From: an uncultured Lentisphaeria bacterium
GTDB lineage: Bacteria; Verrucomicrobiota; Lentisphaeria; Victivallales; UBA1829
DNA: 64,000 nt
Assembly (NCBI GenBank): GCA_949282305.1
Contig: CASDPB010000076.1
Span: forward strand, 1 to 64,000
Direction: 5' to 3'
Part shown: positions 26,456-35,120 of the stretch, in pieces
How positions within the stretch are numbered: the stretch's first letter is position 1
Layout of the letters: every line of letters begins with the position of its first letter
Made by a program: the position numbers and the translations under genes
The notes under the pieces: model-generated
Seen by the model: only the letters and a program-made list of their open reading frames with translations
The model's database searches: none
Told to the model about the DNA's origin: nothing

Positions 26456-27571
26456 TCAGATCAGTGACCGCAGACGGTCGGTATAGTATTGCACGAGTTC
26501 CCATCTGGTTCCCGGAGGCAGACGATGATCCGGGCAGGGAATGAATCCCCCCTGTTCAACCCAGGGACGCAGACGCTCGATTTCCGCATCGACAGCGGAA
26601 CGGTCAAGACTCAGCACGTTTTTGTTCATGCCTCCGATTCCGCGCAGTTCCTTTCCGTAACGTCTGCGCCATCCCGGGAAATCCGGCGACCAGGTACCGA
26701 TTTCTATCGGGAACATGATGTTCACGCCGCCGTCGAGCCAGTGCGGAATCAATTCGTCAATCTTCCCGTCGCAGTCGATGGATGCAAACCGGCAGCCGTA
26801 ACTCCGTGCCAGTTCGGTGATTCTGCGATAGTGCGGCACACAGTTTTCGGCAAAGAAATTCGGCGAAACCAGCGGACCGTGATTGTAGCAGATGTCTTCC
26901 CACCAGTGAAGAATATCCGGGCGCAGCCCCGCTTCAAACAGCGCTTTGACATTTTGACAGCAGAGATCCGAAAAGACGGAAATGATCTCCTCCAGCAGAT
27001 CCGGCTGGTCAACCTGGAGATAACTCAAATTGACTACGCCAAGCCAGTCGCGAACCGTTCCGATGACACTTCCCACGGCAAGAACAAGAGGCTTTTCCGT
27101 TTCCGCATTCCAGGTGGAAACACATTCCGGCAGATGATCCGGAAGACGTTCCGGAGACCAGGCGAGCCGCCACTTGTAATGTTCTTCCCAGCTCTTCCTG
27201 TCCACCAGAAGATGATCTATTTCCGACTGAATGGAACATGTGCCGGGAACCACCAGTTCCGTCACTCCGTAGTTGTTGCGGACATGCCGGTCGCCATTGG
27301 GAAATGTGGCGATGACTTCCGTCTCGAATGGCGGGCGCAGGGAAAAATCGGCACCGATCCCGCAGCAGAAGTTGCAGTCAAATCCGAGGCGTCCGGCAAT
27401 CTCGGAACAGACCTGGTTGTCATCGGCCCAATGCTCCGCCTCCCATTTGCTGATATGCCCCTGGGCAGCCCACTCTTTCAACAGTTCTCTCCAGTATCCG
27501 AAATGGATTACCGGCAGACGGTCAACCTTCTGATAGTTGAGTATGTTGACAATTCTCTCACGTGTATTCAT
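26456..27571 (-). CDS. uroporphyrinogen decarboxylase family protein
   Basis: A 371-residue UroD-superfamily protein. I place the start at 27571 (MNTRERIVNILNYQKVDRLPV), the typical opening, rather than at 27754. The metal-site region differs from its neighbour: FASIDCDGKID keeps a Cys and acidic residues but no His-x-Cys, and the C-terminus has FIPCPDHRLPPG. This is the pattern of the large uncharacterised UroD-like group common in gut Lentisphaerota and Firmicutes, some of which act on methylated compounds. It lies between a second UroD-like gene and a GH39 gene on the same strand, so one pathway is likely. Confidence 0.78.
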   Translation of the reverse strand: MNTRERIVNILNYQKVDRLPVIHFGYWRELLKEWAAQGHISKWEAEHWADDNQVCSEIAGRLGFDCNFCCGIGADFSLRPPFETEVIATFPNGDRHVRNNYGVTELVVPGTCSIQSEIDHLLVDRKSWEEHYKWRLAWSPERLPDHLPECVSTWNAETEKPLVLAVGSVIGTVRDWLGVVNLSYLQVDQPDLLEEIISVFSDLCCQNVKALFEAGLRPDILHWWEDICYNHGPLVSPNFFAENCVPHYRRITELARSYGCRFASIDCDGKIDELIPHWLDGGVNIMFPIEIGTWSPDFPGWRRRYGKELRGIGGMNKNVLSLDRSAVDAEIERLRPWVEQGGFIPCPDHRLPPGTRWELVQYYTDRLRSLI

Positions 27572-27824
27572 TTTACCAACTTTCAATTTTTCTGTTAAAC
27601 TGACGGGAATACATTCTCCGTCATTCCCGCAGGTTCCTGATTCTGCCGTTTCCGCCCCCCGTGTCTGAACGGATTGTCTTTTGAACATTCCCGAGCCGTT
27701 TTCAAATTGACTCTTTCCTGTATGCAGTCCCGTTTTCTCCTGCTTTCCGTTCATCCTCGCCGTCCGGCTGTTTTCCGCAGAAGTCTGTTCCTCCTGCGGA
27801 CGCTGATATACGGTTCTGTCGCAG

Positions 27825-29120
27825 TCACAGTTCGTGTTCTACCCAGAAGATGGCGGAGCCGGCAACTTTTTCAAAGGTGATCGAGTCCGCGGACCAGCAG
27901 ATCTCGTCCTGCAGCTGCCGCGGGACTCCTCCGAAGTCCAGAACATACAGCTTTGTGTTTTCCGGGGTGGGATTTCTGCCGGACAGCTGAACCGTGACCT
28001 GATCCTGTGAAGTTTTGAAAGATGCTGCCATTGCCAGCAGTTTCCGTTCGGAGACCGCACCCAGGAGCCAGGTGTCCCGGTCGGAGGATTCAGCCGCGAT
28101 TCCCTGCGGCATCTGCACGAGACGATTGAAAAATTCCAGGGCATAAAATCCCGGAGTCCGTCCACCGTCCTGATCGAACACCGCGTAGCCGCGTCCGGCG
28201 GAACCGGTATAGTATTCTCCCATGGTCAGCGGGGTTGTCTGCCAGCCGATCAGAACGGCGGCCAGATAAGCTGCCGCGTCGATTCCCAGCATCATGTCCA
28301 GAATTGCCCTTTTCCGTTCGCCGTTGCAGTCACTTCCCCAGCCGGGATGATAGTGCCACTCCGACAGATGGATTTCCGCTTCCGGAAAACCGGACGCGTC
28401 CAGGAGCTGACGAACCTGCCGGGGCGAATTGATGATCTTGTCCGGCTTGTCGCTGTACTGGTGATAGGAGAAAAAGTCCAGCGGGGCGTTCCGCTCCCTA
28501 CATGCGTCGATGAATTTCCCCGCGTAAGTTCCGTTCCCGCTCTTGAGGCTGGACATTGAAGGTCCGCCGATTTTCTTTTCCGGGAACCGTTCTTTCAGCC
28601 TGACGGCGACCCGGCAGTAGAAGTCGATGTACTGCTCCCAGGTTCCGTCCCACAGCAAAGGAACTTCCGTATCAGCCTCGTTCCAGATTTCCCAGTATTG
28701 AATCCGCGGGTAATGCTCCATGATGTGCAGACAGATTTCAGCCCATCTCTCCGGATCGTCCGGCGGCTTTGTCCAATAGTGTTTGGGGCCCAGCTCGATT
28801 GATGTGCCGAGCCTGTACATGATTTCTGTCCCATACCCCCAGGCGTTGGCGAAGTAGTCATCGGTCTGGTCAAAGTAGTAATTCTCCATACGTGCCGGAT
28901 CGGCGTTGATATTGGGGAAAACGCAATGGATGTCAACCAGATTCATGCCCGGATTGTCCAGCGGCGCATCGTGCATCCTGGTCAGCGGTATTTGCAGCAG
29001 ACGCAGAGATTCCGAGACTGTTTGCGAAACCTGTGCATTGTTGACCGGCGCTGCCAGATTCATGCCATGCAGGGCACGGATCCGCGGCATCGTCTGCTGA
29101 CTTAATTTCAACGTTATCAT
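27825..29120 (-). CDS. glycoside hydrolase, GH39-like (clan A)
   Basis: A 431-residue protein without a signal peptide, so probably cytoplasmic. The start at 29120 has AGGAGG about ten bases upstream; the open frame to 29393 is unlikely. It is a TIM barrel with the acid/base glutamate E148 in WEIWNEAD and the likely nucleophile E254 in HLSEWHYHPG, the clan GH-A arrangement of xylosidases and iduronidases. A small beta domain closes the C-terminus. It precedes two UroD-like genes on the same strand and would process imported oligosaccharides. Substrate is inference: xylosides or uronides by family. Confidence 0.75.
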   Translation of the reverse strand: MITLKLSQQTMPRIRALHGMNLAAPVNNAQVSQTVSESLRLLQIPLTRMHDAPLDNPGMNLVDIHCVFPNINADPARMENYYFDQTDDYFANAWGYGTEIMYRLGTSIELGPKHYWTKPPDDPERWAEICLHIMEHYPRIQYWEIWNEADTEVPLLWDGTWEQYIDFYCRVAVRLKERFPEKKIGGPSMSSLKSGNGTYAGKFIDACRERNAPLDFFSYHQYSDKPDKIINSPRQVRQLLDASGFPEAEIHLSEWHYHPGWGSDCNGERKRAILDMMLGIDAAAYLAAVLIGWQTTPLTMGEYYTGSAGRGYAVFDQDGGRTPGFYALEFFNRLVQMPQGIAAESSDRDTWLLGAVSERKLLAMAASFKTSQDQVTVQLSGRNPTPENTKLYVLDFGGVPRQLQDEICWSADSITFEKVAGSAIFWVEHEL

Positions 29121-29437
29121 TGTTTCATATCCTCCTGACAAACGTTCTGCCCCGATTCGGAGCCTTTTTGTGATATTTCGAGCAGAGTTCAACTGAAAAG
29201 CGGAAGATCCTCTTTCAGTGTGATGAAACGGGAAGTCCCGAAGACTGCCGCCCGTGTCCTTCCATACCGTTTCCATCTGCACATGCTTTCCCGAAACAGC
29301 GGCAAACGGACTGCTTCCGCAGTCCGTTTCATCCGCACGTTCTTTTTCGGAAAAGCAATAAAAAACTTTATTCCGTATTTTCCATGCCCGCATCCGCGGG
29401 GGATGCGGGCAGTCCGTTATCCTCGGAGATCCGGCGG
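29121..29437. other. 317-base intergenic region with two strong hairpins
   Basis: No gene seen. It contains a perfect 10-bp stem AAACGGACTG/CAGTCCGTTT with a 6-base loop (29304-29329) and a second perfect 10-bp stem GCCCGCATCC/GGATGCGGGC with a 4-base loop (29387-29410). Both lie just after the end of the CBM9-like gene on the minus strand. The second may mark transcript ends or processing sites, although neither has a clean T-tract. Confidence 0.55.
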
Positions 29438-32400
29438 TTATTTCTTTCTGACCAATGCCGCGGAATATCCCGGGTAAAGACGGATTTCGAGGAAGCGCTT
29501 TCCGTCGATGACCTTTTCCGGCGCCTTCAGCTCGGTGTTGAGTTTGCCGTGCTGGTCATAGAAGAACACCTCCGCCGTTGAATTGTCGCCCCAGCCGAAA
29601 AGACCGCTGCGCCGGGTCAGGATACGTTCTTCTCCGATAATGAATCCCTGTCCGAGTTCCACCGGCGTGATGGGATACATCTTGGACGTGATCGTCTCGT
29701 ATTCCATCTTCGGTTCCCAGCGGTAGAAGAAGAACACACAGCCGTAATCCAGTCCTTTCAGGATATTGTTGTAGGTGTCCTGGAAAGAGCTTTCCGAAAG
29801 ATGGTCGCTGAGAATAATCGGAGTATATACGTGACCGCGGGCGGCGAAACTGGACTGTGCCGTTTCCGTCATCGCGGGGAATTTGAGCTCGCGGATGCGC
29901 TTGCAGTAAGGCATTCCATTGGCAACCAGAGGACCGCGTTTCAGGATCCGCTGTGCCGCCTGCAGGCGCCAGGGTTCCGTCAGAAGTGAAACCGAAGATT
30001 TCAGCTGTGCCACTTCATGAGTCACCGGATCAATGTCGCCGGACACCCGGTCCCAGGGTTTTCCGTAGTGGTATTGGCTCATGCTGTGACTCATCTCGTC
30101 CCAGAAAATTCCGTCCGCTCCCAGCCGGTCGAAGCACAGATCCAGAACCTTGTCCATGGATTTGCTGAATTCGCTGCCGGGAATCGGCAGGAAAATCGGA
30201 TAATAGTCGGCGCCGTAAACCTGATGCTGTCCGGAGGCGCTCAGGAGCGCGGTATCGCGGAAACGTTCACGGCACTTCGGATGTGAATCCAGGAAACACT
30301 GATAATAGCTCATGATCTTGATTCCGGGCGCGCAGCGGCGCCAGCTGCCGAAGAAGCGGTCGAACGCCTTGTAGCCGCCTTTCGGCTGCAGCCACAGGGA
30401 GTCGTCCAGCATGGCAGAACCCTTGGCGAAAATGACGCTGTCTCCGTCAGGCAGAATCGTCATGTATGGATCACCGTAGCTGACATACTTCGCCTTGCGT
30501 TTGGCAAAGAAATCCTTCAGGAAAGCGTCGTCCAGATCACTGGCGGGCGGGAACGGCTGCAGGAACGTCCAGTTTCCGTCCAGTTTGAAGTTTACGTCGC
30601 GGTAGCGCCGCAGCGTGTTGATGAACTGCCAGTAGCTTCCGGACGCGGGGATGATCAGCCATTCGGCGGTGTAACTTTCATTGGGGGCAATGACCAGCAT
30701 CCGGTCGCAGAGCCCGATGCCGTTGCTGCCCGCCAGGTAGTTTTCCGCATGAATCCGGAAAGCGTCGTTTTCCGGTGCCATGCCGAGCCCGGCGGTTTCC
30801 CAGCCGGCAAACGAAGTGTCATTGGAAGAGTTGAAATAACCTCTTACCCCTGCCTGACGCGGCAGACCGTTCAGATAAAAAGTCGGTTTCTTTTTCGGGA
30901 ATACCGCCTCATGGCGCTGCATGATGCCCAGCGGCTTTTTCGTCAGGTTGGTGAAAGTGTCGCGGACAAGGAGCACATCGCCCTGGCGTTCCGCCTTGCG
31001 CTGCCACTGATACAGTCCGCTGCCGTTGGTGTCCCAGATTCCCCCGGGGCGCGAGAACAGACTTGAAACCGTGTATGTTTCGCCGGCGATGGTCAGGCGG
31101 ATCTTTCCTTCGGGCTGCAGTTCCCAGCTCCATTTCGGCGCCGTATCCTTTCCGGGGAAGAAAGTCTCCCTGGCGTCTCCCAGTTTCCATTCCGCTTTTT
31201 TCTTTGCGGCAGGGACAGCCAGCTGCACCTGGATATTGCGCAGATGCATCGGGACATTGACGTCAGCGCGCTGATGATGGAACTTTACGGTATTGCGTCC
31301 CGGTTTGGCGATTCCCGCCAGATCGAAGGCGAAGTCGGTCCGGGGGGCGTCTCCGGCAAGTATTGCGTAAGTATTGCCCTGTTCCCAGGTCAGGTTGGCT
31401 TCATCGAAACTGGAGGCGTAAGGCAGTTGCAGACCGTACTGCGTGTTGTAGATTCTGAGGGCGCCGCTGCCATCGCGCAACGGCATTTCGACTGTTTTTC
31501 CGACCAGTCGTTCACCGCCCACACGCTTGCCGTTGACTTCAATGAAGAGCGCTTCTGTGTGACCGGCGTTTCTGGCGGTCTCCAGGAATCCTCCGAAATG
31601 CAGCACCGGAGTCAGACCTTCCGGCCATTTGTTCAGTTCAAACTCAAATTCCACGCTGGTATGTGCCGGCAGTTTCCGGGCTTCGGCGATTGTGAGCGGC
31701 GGCGGAATCTTTGCCGATTCCGGCAGAACCCCGTCGCTGTCCGCCAGTATGGCTTCCAGCAGGTCGGCGCTGCAGAACAGGTCACGGGGCGCCGGAGCCA
31801 GACTCATCATCGACTCCTGCGCATTGGCAGCCTGGTCACGGTCGCAGAGAGCTATGCCGATCCACAGACGCAATCCCTTTTTGGGCAGAGACAGATCCAG
31901 CTCGCTCCAGGGAATCAATGCCTCCACACTCCAGCCGTCTTTCGTCCGTTTCCCGTCGACCAGAGCGTTGACGGAACTCCGTCCCGGCTGCGGTGTGAAG
32001 CGGTACACTTCCGGATTGACCCGCCCGAAAGCATCTGCCGGGCGCGGATCGTCGAGATTTCCAGGTGAAATCCCGAACTGGTAGCGGGTGGCGCGTTTTT
32101 TATCGCCGGGTTTGGTGTCGAAGAACACTTCCACGTGATCGCCGCGGAACATGTCATAGCCTGCGCCGCTGTTGCGGAAGGTGTCATCTTTGACTTCTAC
32201 AGCCACGAACAGACCTTCCGGACGCCACGCGAAACGCGCCTGTCCGCTCAAGTCGTCCTTGCCGTCCCACTTATCCGCGGCGAAGATCAGCTGGTTGGAC
32301 TGATTGAATATATGAACGCCCGGAACTGTCGCCCACTCCTGCAGACTGCCGTCCACGCTGATCGGAGGATCAGGACGGTAAGGTATGGGAATCGGCGCAG

Positions 32401-32458
32401 CCAGCGCTGAAAGATTGCAGAGCAAAAGAAAAAGTAACAAATGTATGACTGGTTTCAT
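29438..32458 (-). CDS. large secreted protein with N-terminal CBM9-like domain, putative glycosidase
   Basis: A 1006-residue protein with a signal peptide at residues 1-20 (MKPVIHLLLFLLLCNLSALA). Residues 25-235 form a CBM9/DOMON-like sugar-binding domain (SVDGSLQEW start, LFVAVEVKDDTF, then GDHVEVFFDTKPGDKK). The middle is beta-rich. Residues 640-960 look like a barrel, with DGIFWDEMSHSMSQY as a possible catalytic strand carrying acidic residues. The end (VEVFFYDQHG-like) is a small beta domain. I do not recognise a named family for the barrel. It is 14 bases downstream of a prepilin-like gene and upstream of GH39 in the same direction. Confidence 0.7.
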   Translation of the reverse strand: MKPVIHLLLFLLLCNLSALAAPIPIPYRPDPPISVDGSLQEWATVPGVHIFNQSNQLIFAADKWDGKDDLSGQARFAWRPEGLFVAVEVKDDTFRNSGAGYDMFRGDHVEVFFDTKPGDKKRATRYQFGISPGNLDDPRPADAFGRVNPEVYRFTPQPGRSSVNALVDGKRTKDGWSVEALIPWSELDLSLPKKGLRLWIGIALCDRDQAANAQESMMSLAPAPRDLFCSADLLEAILADSDGVLPESAKIPPPLTIAEARKLPAHTSVEFEFELNKWPEGLTPVLHFGGFLETARNAGHTEALFIEVNGKRVGGERLVGKTVEMPLRDGSGALRIYNTQYGLQLPYASSFDEANLTWEQGNTYAILAGDAPRTDFAFDLAGIAKPGRNTVKFHHQRADVNVPMHLRNIQVQLAVPAAKKKAEWKLGDARETFFPGKDTAPKWSWELQPEGKIRLTIAGETYTVSSLFSRPGGIWDTNGSGLYQWQRKAERQGDVLLVRDTFTNLTKKPLGIMQRHEAVFPKKKPTFYLNGLPRQAGVRGYFNSSNDTSFAGWETAGLGMAPENDAFRIHAENYLAGSNGIGLCDRMLVIAPNESYTAEWLIIPASGSYWQFINTLRRYRDVNFKLDGNWTFLQPFPPASDLDDAFLKDFFAKRKAKYVSYGDPYMTILPDGDSVIFAKGSAMLDDSLWLQPKGGYKAFDRFFGSWRRCAPGIKIMSYYQCFLDSHPKCRERFRDTALLSASGQHQVYGADYYPIFLPIPGSEFSKSMDKVLDLCFDRLGADGIFWDEMSHSMSQYHYGKPWDRVSGDIDPVTHEVAQLKSSVSLLTEPWRLQAAQRILKRGPLVANGMPYCKRIRELKFPAMTETAQSSFAARGHVYTPIILSDHLSESSFQDTYNNILKGLDYGCVFFFYRWEPKMEYETITSKMYPITPVELGQGFIIGEERILTRRSGLFGWGDNSTAEVFFYDQHGKLNTELKAPEKVIDGKRFLEIRLYPGYSAALVRKK

Positions 32459-32472
32459 GAAAAAAAATCCTG

Positions 32473-33216
32473 TTAGCGTAATAAAGTCGTAAACGGCGCC
32501 TTGCCGATATAGGCATAGACAGACGCGTTCTCATCATCCGAATTGTCGACAATGGCGATCAGATCACTGTTGTCCGCTCCGCCGGCATGTCCGTCGATGT
32601 AGGCAACATTGCAGCGTCTGTTGTGGCGCATGGCAAAGGTCGAAGACGTTGTGTTGTAAAGACTGGCATACTGGGAATTGCTTCCTATGTTGAAGCTGTC
32701 GGCGAAAAGAAGGCCGGTGGAGGGAGATTTTACCGACGGAACGGAGATTGCGACCGCATCCTTCACTGTCTCAATTGTCGAAATTTTGACATTGGTATAT
32801 GCTTTTTTCGGCAGCAGCGAGGGGTCGCATGCCATCCCGTAAGCCTCTTCTCCGGGAAATTGCCAGTTGCCGAGATTCTGAACGGACGGGCAGACAACGA
32901 TCCGGCTCTTTCTCCAGTAATACTGCACAAACGGTTCATATCCTCCGGTATGGTTTGCCGGCCCGTAAAGGAAATAGGTCCAGGGGAAGACCCCGGGATA
33001 CCCGGTGCCGGGAGCAAGGACGAAATCATTGTAATCGCCGCTGTACATAGCCAGATGAAGTCCCAGCTGTTTTAAGTTGTTGGTACATGAAATATTCTGC
33101 GCCGTTTCCCGCGCCTTGCTCAGTGCAGGCATCAGCATGGCGGCAAGAATGGCAATGATCGCTATCACGACCAGGAGCTCAATCAAGGTAAACCTTTTCA
33201 CCATCCGTTTCTTCAT
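32473..33216 (-). CDS. prepilin-type N-terminal methylation domain protein (DUF1559-like)
   Basis: A 247-residue protein starting at 33216 with GAGGG eight bases upstream. The class III signal [31 protein letters not shown] has Arg, not Gly, before the mature Phe. The globular part keeps NNLKQLG, a YFLYGP region, and the late [17 protein letters not shown] block shared with the gene at 38653. Unlike the other two prepilin-like genes here it has a conventional leader without the shared element. It probably lies in one transcript with the CBM9-like gene, and may form or decorate an export pseudopilus. That role is inference. Confidence 0.88.
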   Translation of the reverse strand: MKKRMVKRFTLIELLVVIAIIAILAAMLMPALSKARETAQNISCTNNLKQLGLHLAMYSGDYNDFVLAPGTGYPGVFPWTYFLYGPANHTGGYEPFVQYYWRKSRIVVCPSVQNLGNWQFPGEEAYGMACDPSLLPKKAYTNVKISTIETVKDAVAISVPSVKSPSTGLLFADSFNIGSNSQYASLYNTTSSTFAMRHNRRCNVAYIDGHAGGADNSDLIAIVDNSDDENASVYAYIGKAPFTTLLR

Positions 33217-33441
33217 TTTCAATCCCTCTAAGCCAGTTAAAATCAAAAGGCTCTGTTTAGTAGTTAGTTTCCTGCTTTCTTCCGCGCCGAAACAAAATCA
33301 GCGCATTCATGATAAAAAGACATAAAAAACCTTTTAATACAGACCTCCTTTCCCCACTTGCAGTTATATTTGATTTTCGAGAATCAATCTTCCCAGTTTT
33401 ATTATATGTCTCATGTCATGAAATCTGTTGATTTCCGCCCT

Positions 33442-34557
33442 TCAACCGCATCTGAATTCCCGGGATACCTCTTCCGTCTTCTTCTTTTTCTCCTGAAAAT
33501 CGCCTGAAAAAGCATGACTTGCAAAGGAGACGGGGGCTTTGCCGCAGCTTCCGCGCCGAATTAAAACCGGTTTGCTCATGTAGGAAGGCAGCGGCACCGC
33601 GCCGGGATTCAGAATGTTCAGTATGTGCGTCAGCGCTTCCCTTGCAATCAGCTCTTTGTTCTGCTGGAACGTGGTCAGAGGCGGATACTGCAATGCGGCA
33701 AAATCACGGTCGTCAAAACCTAGAACCGAAAACTTCTGCGGAATGGGGATATGTCTGCTCTGGCAGTAGCTGTAACAGCCCAGAGCCAGATAATCCCGTG
33801 CGGCAAACACCGCAGTAATATCCGGATGTTCCTCCAGCATTCCTGCGACGCTTTGCTGCGGATCGCTTCCGCGGGTGTATTCATAAGTGAAAAGCTGCAG
33901 ATCGGGGTGCGCTGCGGCATAATGTTCAGCCCCGGCGAAACGCTGGCGGTCATAGGACAGTTCCAATCCCAGTTCAATTCCCAGCAGACCGATTTTCCTG
34001 TGTCCCAGCTCGCCATGCAGATATTCCATTGCCTGGACTCCGGCAACCGTGTTGTCCGTGTCAACATACAGGTAATTCTCTTTTTTCATGCCGAGCAAAA
34101 GCAGATGATCGCGCCCGCAGACCGCCGCCGCCTCCTTCAGCTCGGCGTTGTCGGCGACTTCGATCAGGATGGCTGCATCGAGATCCGTTCCGCATTCCCG
34201 CAACCGCCGGACAGAGTTGACAAACGTTATCCGGCAGTTCAGCTCGGACAAATGGTGATTCAGGTCATTCAGCACAAACCCGTAGAATTGATTGCCGAGA
34301 AGCTCCATGTTGGCACAGACAACGACATTCTTGCGGAAGTAGGGGTTGTTGCAGGCGGCGGGGTTGACCATAACGCATTTGCCTTGAAAACCGCGGATGT
34401 ACTCCTGCTGCTTCAGCCAGTTCAGCGTGCGTTTCACGGTGCTTGGCCCGATCCGGTGAATGCTGCTGAGTTCACTGATGCTCGGCAATGTCGTCGTATA
34501 TTCCCCGCTGGCTATCCGGTTTTTTATTTCCTGGGCAACTTTTTCAAATAGAGTCAT
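33442..34557 (-). CDS. GntR-type winged helix / LacI-type sensor transcriptional regulator
   Basis: A 371-residue regulator. Residues 1-70 form a degenerate GntR winged helix (VAQEIKNRIASGEYTTTLPSISELS, then IGPSTVKRTLNWLKQQEYIRGFQGKCVMV). The rest is a LacI/PurR-type sensor with VVVCANMELLG, HRKIGLLGIELGLE and SVLGFDDRDFAALQYPPLTTFQQN, the standard C-terminal block. A lysine-rich tail (EKKKKTEE) is added at the end. It has a strong promoter with an overlapping palindrome directly upstream and probably represses itself and the polysaccharide-use genes that follow on the same strand. Confidence 0.87.
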   Translation of the reverse strand: MTLFEKVAQEIKNRIASGEYTTTLPSISELSSIHRIGPSTVKRTLNWLKQQEYIRGFQGKCVMVNPAACNNPYFRKNVVVCANMELLGNQFYGFVLNDLNHHLSELNCRITFVNSVRRLRECGTDLDAAILIEVADNAELKEAAAVCGRDHLLLLGMKKENYLYVDTDNTVAGVQAMEYLHGELGHRKIGLLGIELGLELSYDRQRFAGAEHYAAAHPDLQLFTYEYTRGSDPQQSVAGMLEEHPDITAVFAARDYLALGCYSYCQSRHIPIPQKFSVLGFDDRDFAALQYPPLTTFQQNKELIAREALTHILNILNPGAVPLPSYMSKPVLIRRGSCGKAPVSFASHAFSGDFQEKKKKTEEVSREFRCG

Positions 34558-34600
34558 GCGGCATGCTTTCTTCTTAACATAGTCAACTAAGTTTCTTTAA

Positions 34601-34614
34601 TTGATTATAATCAA
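34601..34614. promoter_or_regulatory. operator palindrome overlapping the -10 box
   Basis: TTGATTATAATCAA is a perfect 14-base palindrome covering the -10 TATAAT of the regulator's promoter. This suits autorepression by the GntR/LacI-type protein. Confidence 0.6.
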
Positions 34615-34631
34615 AAACAGAAAATTGTCAA
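34604..34631 (-). promoter_or_regulatory. consensus sigma70 promoter of the regulator at 33442
   Basis: Minus strand: -35 TTGACA (34631-34626), 16-base spacer, -10 TATAAT (34609-34604). Both hexamers match consensus exactly. Confidence 0.75.
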
Positions 34632-35120
34632 GGGGGGCACGGCAAAAAAAATTGCCTTTTTCCGCGGATGACGTCCGGACGTGGCGGTGAATGAGGATAA
34701 TCATTGCCTGTTTTTCTGCAAGTTATGACACGCGGACAAGAATCGGCGGAATTGTCCGCTGCTTGTGCACAGGTGTCCTGCGCCGTGCCTTGAGCATGTG
34801 ATTTTCCGGATTCGGCGGACCGTCTGCTCCTGATCCGGCGGATACTTTGAAGTCGCTTTCTGTGGGCTGTCTGCTTCTTTCGGGGAATTGGCGGAGGGAA
34901 AATATTCTGCAGTGCGAAAGTCTTTTGCGAAGCTGTGAAAAGCCGGGGGGAATCTGTGAATCTTTCAGAGGGAAAGTCTTTGCGCGCCTCTGCATGACTC
35001 CGCTTCCGCAGATTTCCTGCTCAAGAGGGCAGGGGGAATTCTGCGGAACCTTGAAATGCAGGGCGCGATGCCGTACCGTCCGCAATGGATTTCAGCCGGC
35101 ATGAGTTTCGTGGAGAGAAA

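Larger units (their letters stand above)
34558..35120. other. 563-base region without a recognised gene
   Basis: Apart from the promoter and operator of the regulator at its left end, I see a 12-base perfect palindrome ACGTCCGGACGT (34671-34682). The open frames present have repeat-poor, Cys/Pro/Arg-rich translations typical of noise. Confidence 0.5.

Noticed and set aside
34723-35085. 120-codon minus-strand frame in the 563-base gap
   Set aside because: Pro/Arg/Cys-rich translation without recognisable structure; more likely a GC-driven open frame.
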